Assembly (NCBI GenBank): GCA_026390345.1 | Contig: JAPLGD010000063.1 | Location: 1 to 58,469 of the forward strand | From: Candidatus Bipolaricaulota bacterium | GTDB taxonomy: Bacteria; Bipolaricaulota; Bipolaricaulia; UBA7950; UBA9294 | Length of the DNA stretch: 58,469 nucleotides | Reading direction: 5' to 3' | Shown here: one piece after another, positions 53,778 through 58,469 of the stretch | Layout: each line of letters opens with the position of its first letter | Numbering within the stretch: the stretch's first letter is position 1 | Translations under genes and position numbers: made by a program | Notes under the pieces: model-generated | Database searches by the model: none | What the model saw: the letters and a program-made list of their open reading frames with translations, nothing else | Told to the model about the DNA's origin: nothing

Positions 53778-55265
53778 CTACTCGTTGTGCGGGATCGAGA
53801 TCGTGCTCCCGCCGATGAACTCACGCACGACGGCGTCACCCGGAATCAGGGACAGGTCGCGCGCCTGCGCGAGCGTCAATCCCTGCACCGAGTCGAGCAG
53901 GTGCGTCACGCGCCGGTGGCGGATTTGCGCGTCGAGGAAGGACGGGTAGGCCTTCAGGTCGCCCACCGTCGGCCAGATCCCGTCATCGCCGACAAAGAAC
54001 GGCTTCAGCGCCGGAAGGTCGAACGGCATTCCGCCGTTCAGCGCGCAATCAGCCATTCCTTTGAGCGGGATGATCGAGAAGAGCTCGCCCGCCCGCACGT
54101 AGTGCCAGTGCAGGAGCGTCGCGAGCGGCGGGTGATTGCGGTGGTTCACGTCGCGCAGCATCCGGCGAAGCAGCCGCACGTCCTCGAACCGTGTGAGCCG
54201 TCGGTCGCTGCGGTCGCCGTGATAGAGGGGCATCATCGGGTTCGGCTCGTAGAGCGGGTTCATTGCCTCGATGTAGACGCGGAAGATGACCTTCGGATCG
54301 ATCCCCGCGGTGATCGGCGGGTAGAACCCGTGCAGGCAGTCGAGGAGCAGAATCTGGTCCCGCTCCCGGCGAACCGGCTTGAGCGCCGTGCGGCGCCCCT
54401 CCTTGAAGCTGTACACCGGCTTCTCGATGGCCTTCCCTTCGAGCAGCGCGCGCAGGTGCTCGTTCATCAGCTGGATGTCGAGCGCCTCGGGGGTCTCGAA
54501 GTTCCGGTCGTCGATCCAGTCCGTCGGGTGCTCGATGAGCGACCAGAAATAGTCGTCGAGGTTCAGCATGAGGAACCGCAGTCCGGCCTTCTCGAGCCGC
54601 TGGGTGAGCTTCACCGTGGTCGTCGTCTTCCCCGACGACGAAGGTCCGCTGACCCAGATCATCTTGAGGGCGTCGCCCTTCTCAATGCGGGCAACCACCT
54701 TCTTCGCGGCCTCGTCGAGAGACGCCTCGTAGCGCTCGAGCGAATCCGAGACGAGCCGCGCGAGGCGTCCTCCGCTGACGATGTCGTTCAGCCCCTCGAC
54801 GGTGTCGCAGTCGTGTTCGCGATTCCAGGCGACCCACGGCTCCATCTGCTCGGGCGGATACCCGTTGCGGACGAACTGCTCTTCGGTGATCGCTCCCTCT
54901 CGCACCCAGTGGTGGCCCCAGCGGAAGCACGTGTACGTGTCGGCGACCTTCGTGAAGCCGTTGCTACTGAGCACGTGGAGGACGACATTCTGGATCTCTT
55001 CGACCGTCGGTGGGAAGTTCGACACGTGGTGCCGCTCGTCGGCATTGAGGCAGACGACAACCAGGTCCGAGAGAAACTGGGCGATCCCCTCGTCCGTTTC
55101 GCCGGCCGCGAAGATGCGGTCGTTGATCCCGGGCAGGTAGTCCTGCTCGAAGCCCCCGACCGACGTCGAGGCGCGGAGGATCACGCGGACGATGCGATCC
55201 TGGTCGAAGGCAACCAACGCGTGGTTCCTCTTGCGGATCTTGCCGATCTTGTTGACGACGGCCAT
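53778..55265 (-). CDS. ATP-cone plus uridine-kinase-like P-loop protein
   Basis: A 495-residue protein. Residues about 8-100 form an ATP-cone (KRNHALVAFDQDRIVRVILRA), the nucleotide-sensing module of ribonucleotide reductases and NrdR. Residues about 195-400 form a uridine kinase/phosphoribulokinase-like domain with Walker A GPSSSGKTT (207-215), a LNLDDYFW segment and ILLLDCLHGFYP. It probably phosphorylates a nucleoside or sugar under nucleotide control (inference). A deoxynucleoside kinase lies 600 bp away on the same strand. The ATG at 55265 is supported by homology from the first residues. Confidence 0.78.
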   Translation of the reverse strand: MAVVNKIGKIRKRNHALVAFDQDRIVRVILRASTSVGGFEQDYLPGINDRIFAAGETDEGIAQFLSDLVVVCLNADERHHVSNFPPTVEEIQNVVLHVLSSNGFTKVADTYTCFRWGHHWVREGAITEEQFVRNGYPPEQMEPWVAWNREHDCDTVEGLNDIVSGGRLARLVSDSLERYEASLDEAAKKVVARIEKGDALKMIWVSGPSSSGKTTTTVKLTQRLEKAGLRFLMLNLDDYFWSLIEHPTDWIDDRNFETPEALDIQLMNEHLRALLEGKAIEKPVYSFKEGRRTALKPVRRERDQILLLDCLHGFYPPITAGIDPKVIFRVYIEAMNPLYEPNPMMPLYHGDRSDRRLTRFEDVRLLRRMLRDVNHRNHPPLATLLHWHYVRAGELFSIIPLKGMADCALNGGMPFDLPALKPFFVGDDGIWPTVGDLKAYPSFLDAQIRHRRVTHLLDSVQGLTLAQARDLSLIPGDAVVREFIGGSTISIPHNE

Positions 55266-55346
55266 GGCGTCGCCATTATACCGGCGATCGGCTTCCGATC
55301 GAAGATGTCGCGCTCTCCCTCGTCAGAGCGTAAGGCACGAACGCAA

Positions 55347-55724
55347 CTAGAGGACGCCCGAGATGAGGAAGAGGGCTCCCACCGCGGCTTCGATCCACGG
55401 GCAGAGCCGCATCGGCAGCGACTTCGTCCGCGCCTTGGTGAACGCGCCGAGAATCGCGCTTGCGAATAGGAAACCAACACAGGCGTCGACCAGGACCGAC
55501 TCGAGCCTCCCGCCAAACGATCCGTAGTAGGTCACCAGCCCCACCAGCGCCCCGACGAACAGAAGCGCCATCCCCTCGAAGATCCACGTGGCCACCACGA
55601 TCAGCCGGTTGTCCTTCGAGGTCTCCCCGAACCCTCGGACGATCGACCGCACCGGCACGAGATGAGCGATCCCCCAGACGAGAAGCACCAGACACCCGGC
55701 AACCCGTAGGATGAGCGGCAGCAT
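55347..55724 (-). CDS. Small four-helix membrane protein
   Basis: A 125-residue protein with about four hydrophobic helices (LPLILRVAGCLVLLVWGIAH, VVATWIFEGMALLFVGALVG, DACVGFLFASAILGAF and PWIEAAVGALFLISG). No family or catalytic motif is recognised. AAGGAGG lies four bases before the ATG. It stands between the deoxynucleoside kinase and the ATP-cone kinase genes on the same strand. An inner-membrane location is clear; function is unknown. Confidence 0.75.
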   Translation of the reverse strand: MLPLILRVAGCLVLLVWGIAHLVPVRSIVRGFGETSKDNRLIVVATWIFEGMALLFVGALVGLVTYYGSFGGRLESVLVDACVGFLFASAILGAFTKARTKSLPMRLCPWIEAAVGALFLISGVL

Positions 55725-55854
55725 GGGGCCTCCTTCCGACGGCGTTCACGACGCCGACGCGCTCCACCCTACAGGATCAGGACGCACGAAAAGAAGACGG
55801 ACGCGCGCCCAGCGGCGCACGCCCGCCACGTCTCTCCAAAACACTCGATGACCT

Positions 55855-56502
55855 CTACTTCACACGAGTCGCAACGGCCGCCTTTCGCCCTCCCAACGGG
55901 ACTCCCGCCGCCTTCAAGATGTCGTAGATCTCCTGCGCCTGCCACTGCCGGCAGCCGTCGAGGATCACGGCTCTCGGGTTCTCGAGCAGCCATTCGTCGT
56001 GCAGCGCCTCGAGGTCCCTCAGGTACTCAACCGGAATCGCTGTCTCCTCGTTCCGCCCGCGGCACGTGATCCGATCGTGGCAGACGTCGGCCGGGGTTCG
56101 CAGGTAGACGATCTTGTCCGGTTCGGCGCACCAGTTCTTCTGCAGCCAGTCCCACAGCTTGCAGTACAGCTGCCACTCCGTCTTCGACATGAGCCCCGTC
56201 TGGAAGCAGTTCTTGGCGAAGACGTAGCGGTCGCAGTAGATCGATCGCTCGAGAACCACGTCTGAATGATCGGTCATCGCAAGAACCTCCGTCCACGTCT
56301 TGGCCCGCGTCGTGAACGCCGCGAGCTGGAACGTGAACGCCCATCGATGGCCGTCCCGATAGAACAGGTCGAGGAGGTTCTCGTCGAACTCCTGTTGCCA
56401 GGCGCCGACTGGCTCCTCGATGAACCCGAACAAACCCGATTCTGCCAGTCTTCGCCCCACTGTGCTCTTGCCCGCCGCGATGTTGCCTTCGAAGAGAATC
56501 AT
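55855..56502 (-). CDS. Deoxynucleoside kinase family protein
   Basis: A 215-residue kinase of the dCK/dGK/dAK family. The P-loop is FEGNIAAGKST at the N-terminus, followed by EEPVGAWQ (substrate-binding Glu), VVLERSIYCDRYVFA with the ERS catalytic motif, and the LID region DRITCRGRNEE. It phosphorylates a deoxynucleoside in salvage. The ATG at 56502 is placed by the P-loop position; the tracked extension has no homology. GGAG lies nine bases upstream. The base preference cannot be read. Confidence 0.87.
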   Translation of the reverse strand: MILFEGNIAAGKSTVGRRLAESGLFGFIEEPVGAWQQEFDENLLDLFYRDGHRWAFTFQLAAFTTRAKTWTEVLAMTDHSDVVLERSIYCDRYVFAKNCFQTGLMSKTEWQLYCKLWDWLQKNWCAEPDKIVYLRTPADVCHDRITCRGRNEETAIPVEYLRDLEALHDEWLLENPRAVILDGCRQWQAQEIYDILKAAGVPLGGRKAAVATRVK

Positions 56503-56810
56503 GGTTTGCTGCTCCCGCACACGCCCCCCCTTGTGGACGAACCCGTCTTCGTTCACCCGAATGGCCCGGAACTTCCCCTCGCGCGCGGTGGCGGGATCCC
56601 CTCGTAGATCTCCCACCCGTGCGACCATCCTACACCTCCCGGCTTCCCGGTTGAAAGTCGCGCATCCCCCGCGGAGCCAGGCGAATCAAGCATCGCGAGG
56701 CCGTTCCCGGAGCGTCCCTCGATGGGACCCGACAGATGTCCCAGGTGAGTGGTGTCTCCCTGCAATCCCGGACCCTCGCCGGACGGCAAGCTCCGGACAC
56801 GTGTCGCACA

Positions 56811-56838
56811 TGGACTTCGGCGACGGCCGCCCTACAAT
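56811..56838 (+). promoter_or_regulatory. Promoter of the radical SAM gene
   Basis: TGGACT (56811-56816), 16 bp, TACAAT (56833-56838), about 32 bases before the GTG start. Nothing else is recognised in the 368-base divergent gap 56503-56870. Confidence 0.5.
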
Positions 56839-56870
56839 CCGCCTACCCAAGGAACTCGAAGAAGGAACCC

Positions 56871-57953
56871 GTGAACAGGGACCAAGGAAAGGACGACCCA
56901 GCGTTCGACGCTTCGATTCTCGACGTACTCCGCACCGGTATCCGAATCACCCGCGGCAACCCGCGCCTCGCGCTACGCGAAGTCCGTCTGCTCCGCGGCC
57001 AGCAACACGCCGCCCGCCGCCGCGACCTCGAGGAGAGGCGAGGGCTCCATGTGCCTCCGTTCGTGATCTTCAGCGTCACGGGAGCCTGCAACCTCACCTG
57101 CGCCGGCTGCTATGCGAGCATCCTCCATCGCGCCGCTCGTTCGGAGATGAGCGACGAGCGCGTAGGGGCTCTCTTCCGCGAGGCGCGAGACCTCGGCGTC
57201 TCCGTCATGCTCCTCGCCGGGGGAGAGCCGCTCCTGCGTCGCGAGCTCCTCGCCGACGTGCTCGCCGTGCCTGAGATCCTTTTCCTGCTCTTTACGAACG
57301 GATTACTCCTCGACGACGAGGTCATCCAAACCCTGCGATTCGCCTCCCACGTCATCCCTGTTCTGAGCGTCGAGGGAGGAGAGGACGAGACCGACGCACG
57401 CCGCGGCGCGGGAGCGTACGAGCGCGTCACAGCGGCCATGGAGAAGCTGCACGCCCGCCGCGTCGTCTTCGGAACCTCGACGACGCTCACCCGCTCCAAC
57501 TTCGAGAAAGCGACCGGCGAGGCGTACGTGCGCGACCTCGCCCGTCGCGGCTGCCGGCTCCTTTACTACATCAACTACGTCCCTGTCCAGCCGGGGACTG
57601 ACGAGCTGCAGCTCACGACGGATCAGGTCGCCGAGCTCGGGCGCCGACTGACGCGGTATCGCCGGACGATGCCCGCCCTATTCATCGCCTTCCCAAACGA
57701 CGAGATGGCGTTCGGCGGCTGCCTCGCTGCGGGGAAGGGGTTCCTTCATATCAACGCCTACGGCGACGTCGAACCCTGCCCGTTCTCTCCCTACTCCGAC
57801 TCGAACCTCCTCGAGGTCTCCTTCCGCGAGGCGCTTGCCTCACCCCTCTTCCGCAAGATACGCGCGGAAGAGATCACGCTGGACGAGACGGACGGACGCT
57901 GCGCGCTGTGGAAGCGACAAGAGTGGGTCAAGGGGCTTGTCGGGCGGCCGTAG
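56871..57953 (+). CDS. Radical SAM protein with SPASM-like C-terminus
   Basis: A 360-residue radical SAM enzyme. The cluster motif is CNLTCAGC (Cys73, 77, 80) after FVIFSVTGA. LLAGGEPLLRRE is the glycine-rich SAM loop. The C-terminal part has GGCLAAG and EPCPFSPYSD, a SPASM/twitch-like Cys pattern for an auxiliary cluster. Such proteins often modify peptides or act in cofactor pathways; no precursor peptide is seen next to it. The GTG start at 56871 has GAAGGAA four bases upstream; the tracked start at 56736 lies before the promoter. Confidence 0.85.
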   Translation: MNRDQGKDDPAFDASILDVLRTGIRITRGNPRLALREVRLLRGQQHAARRRDLEERRGLHVPPFVIFSVTGACNLTCAGCYASILHRAARSEMSDERVGALFREARDLGVSVMLLAGGEPLLRRELLADVLAVPEILFLLFTNGLLLDDEVIQTLRFASHVIPVLSVEGGEDETDARRGAGAYERVTAAMEKLHARRVVFGTSTTLTRSNFEKATGEAYVRDLARRGCRLLYYINYVPVQPGTDELQLTTDQVAELGRRLTRYRRTMPALFIAFPNDEMAFGGCLAAGKGFLHINAYGDVEPCPFSPYSDSNLLEVSFREALASPLFRKIRAEEITLDETDGRCALWKRQEWVKGLVGRP

Positions 57954-57959
57954 GCCACG

Positions 57960-58138
57960 CGGGGTCTTTGGGGCCATAGAGTTCGTTGGGTCCGTAGGGT
58001 TCGTCGAGTTCGTTGAGTTCATCGGGTTCGTTGAGTTCGTAGGCTTCAGTGCACGTTGGCGATCCAGGTGTGCAGTAGCCCAATGAACCCACGTACTTCC
58101 GAAACCCAAAGAACCCCATGAACTCAACGAACCGATGA
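57960..58138. repeat. Degenerate GAGTTCGTTGG/GAACCCAAAG array with inverted halves
   Basis: The left half (57960-58050) is built from GAGTTCGTTGGGTCC-like words, and the right half (58078-58138) from GAACCCAAAGAACCCC and GAACTCAACGAACC, their reverse complement. The vocabulary equals the array at 16929-17014. It yields the spurious protein FVEFVEFIGFVEFVGF. No gene is supported in 57954-58194. Confidence 0.6.
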
Positions 58139-58194
58139 GCAACCTCGGATGAAAGAAGGCGCCTGTGCATGGCTCCATCGAAGAAAGGCAAGAA

Positions 58195-58431
58195 GCGCTT
58201 CGCGAGTAGACAGCTCAGGCCAAGTAGACCTCTAACACCCGCAGAGGCCAGCTTACCGCTGCTCCCTTCCGGGCCTGACGGGGTTCGCCGACATGCGCCG
58301 CAGAGGGCTCGACCGTCAACGCCACTTGCTCGTGGACGGACCCTCCAGCCTTTCCCCTCCGGAAACCCTTCGGTTCCACTAGAGCGGGTTGTGGATGTAG
58401 GGGACCGCTAGCCCCCCACCTAGCACAGGCG
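58195..58431 (-). ncRNA. ffs: Signal recognition particle RNA, large bacterial type
   Basis: The minus strand contains the SRP domain IV signature GTCAGGCCCGGAAGGGAGCA followed by GCGGTAAGC, and near the 5' end TGCTAGGTGGGGGGCTAGCG and AACCCGCTCTAGTGGAACCG, as in the Bacillus-type RNA with an Alu domain. About 235 nt fits the large form. It binds Ffh and directs membrane-protein targeting. The ends are approximate; a GAAGC-GCTTC palindrome with a T-rich tail after the 3' end may terminate it. It follows the tRNA-Ser directly. Confidence 0.92.
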
Positions 58432-58432
58432 T

Positions 58433-58469
58433 TGGCGGAGGGGGCGGGATTTGAACCCGCGGTACCCAC
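58433..58469 (-). tRNA. tRNA 3' part, probably tRNA-Ser (cut by window edge)
   Basis: The minus strand reads a T-arm GCGGGTTCAAATCCCGC, the acceptor strand CCCCTCC, discriminator G and an encoded CCA. G discriminator, a CTCCG end and a variable-arm-like GGGTACC before the T stem fit tRNA-Ser. The anticodon is outside the window. A tRNA-Ser next to the SRP RNA gene is a common bacterial arrangement. Confidence 0.75.

Noticed and set aside
53787-55469. 560-residue plus-strand ORF opposite the ATP-cone kinase gene
   Set aside because: Antisense shadow caused by high GC at third positions; no recognisable motif.
57835-58086. 83-residue ORF rich in FVEFVGF
   Set aside because: It is a translation of the degenerate GAGTTCGTT array and overlaps the radical SAM 3' end.

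Overview
The window reads as chromosomal DNA from a GC-rich, probably diderm, deep-branching bacterium. Bacterial identity rests on CIRCE-controlled groESL, NAD-dependent DNA ligase, RlmN, PriA, NusB, EF-P, sigma-70 and ECF sigma factors, and an SRP RNA of the large type. LolA-like proteins and a LolCDE/MacB-like exporter suggest an outer membrane. The efp-asp23-asp23-nusB-folD order recalls Firmicutes-like and early-branching lineages. Archaeal or eukaryal-looking genes (Pus10, a TGS-domain GTPase) sit among them. A candidate phylum such as Bipolaricaulota/Acetothermia would fit, but that placement is inference from gene content only.

Layout. 1-2.7 kb is accessory DNA: a HicB antitoxin with broken HicA, a PhzF-family enzyme, a small nuclease-like protein, and dispersed or tandem repeats sharing a CAAGAC-GACCC core. 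2.7-11.9 kb is a defence island on the minus strand: hsdR-fic-hsdM-hsdS plus a fifth cistron with a PD-(D/E)XK-like core, next to a two-helix membrane protein. 12.1-16.8 kb is a TetR-led operon of permease, LolA-like protein, permease and ATPase. 17.0-20.5 kb is efp-asp23-asp23-nusB-folD-PHP read on the minus strand; folD has lost its N-terminus at a junction with nusB. 21.1-23.2 kb is groESL with a clear promoter, CIRCE and terminator. 23.2-33.9 kb holds a patatin and an exported-protein cluster: lamin-tail protein, M1 peptidase, a secreted protein, a 1683-residue multidomain subtilase that shares a domain with that protein, and a purple-acid-phosphatase-like protein lacking its metal ligands.

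33.9-39.3 kb has a tRNA-Pro, a tightly coupled ECF sigma / zinc anti-sigma / two-small-protein operon, carbonic anhydrase, a TlpA thioredoxin, a small RHH-like protein, a LolA-like protein and a GAF protein. 39.4-49.0 kb has ligA-rlmN facing a minus-strand operon of a long Lhr helicase, an archaeal-type Pus10 tRNA pseudouridine synthase and a group 2 sigma factor. 49.06-52.5 kb begins with a promoter and a c-di-GMP-I (GEMM) riboswitch, then a 33-codon ORF, a strong hairpin, 32-bp tandem repeats, an MBL-fold hydrolase and a PriA without a Walker A motif. 52.7-58.5 kb has a TGS GTPase, an ATP-cone nucleoside-kinase-like protein, a small membrane protein, a deoxynucleoside kinase, a radical SAM protein, the SRP RNA and the 3' end of a probable tRNA-Ser.

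The best leads are Pus10 in a bacterium beside Lhr and a sigma factor; the ECF operon with two related helical proteins; the riboswitch leader; the extra nuclease-like cistron in the type I RM operon; the subtilase and its companion; and several conserved folds with missing catalytic residues. All coordinates, motifs and spacings were read by eye and no database search was run.
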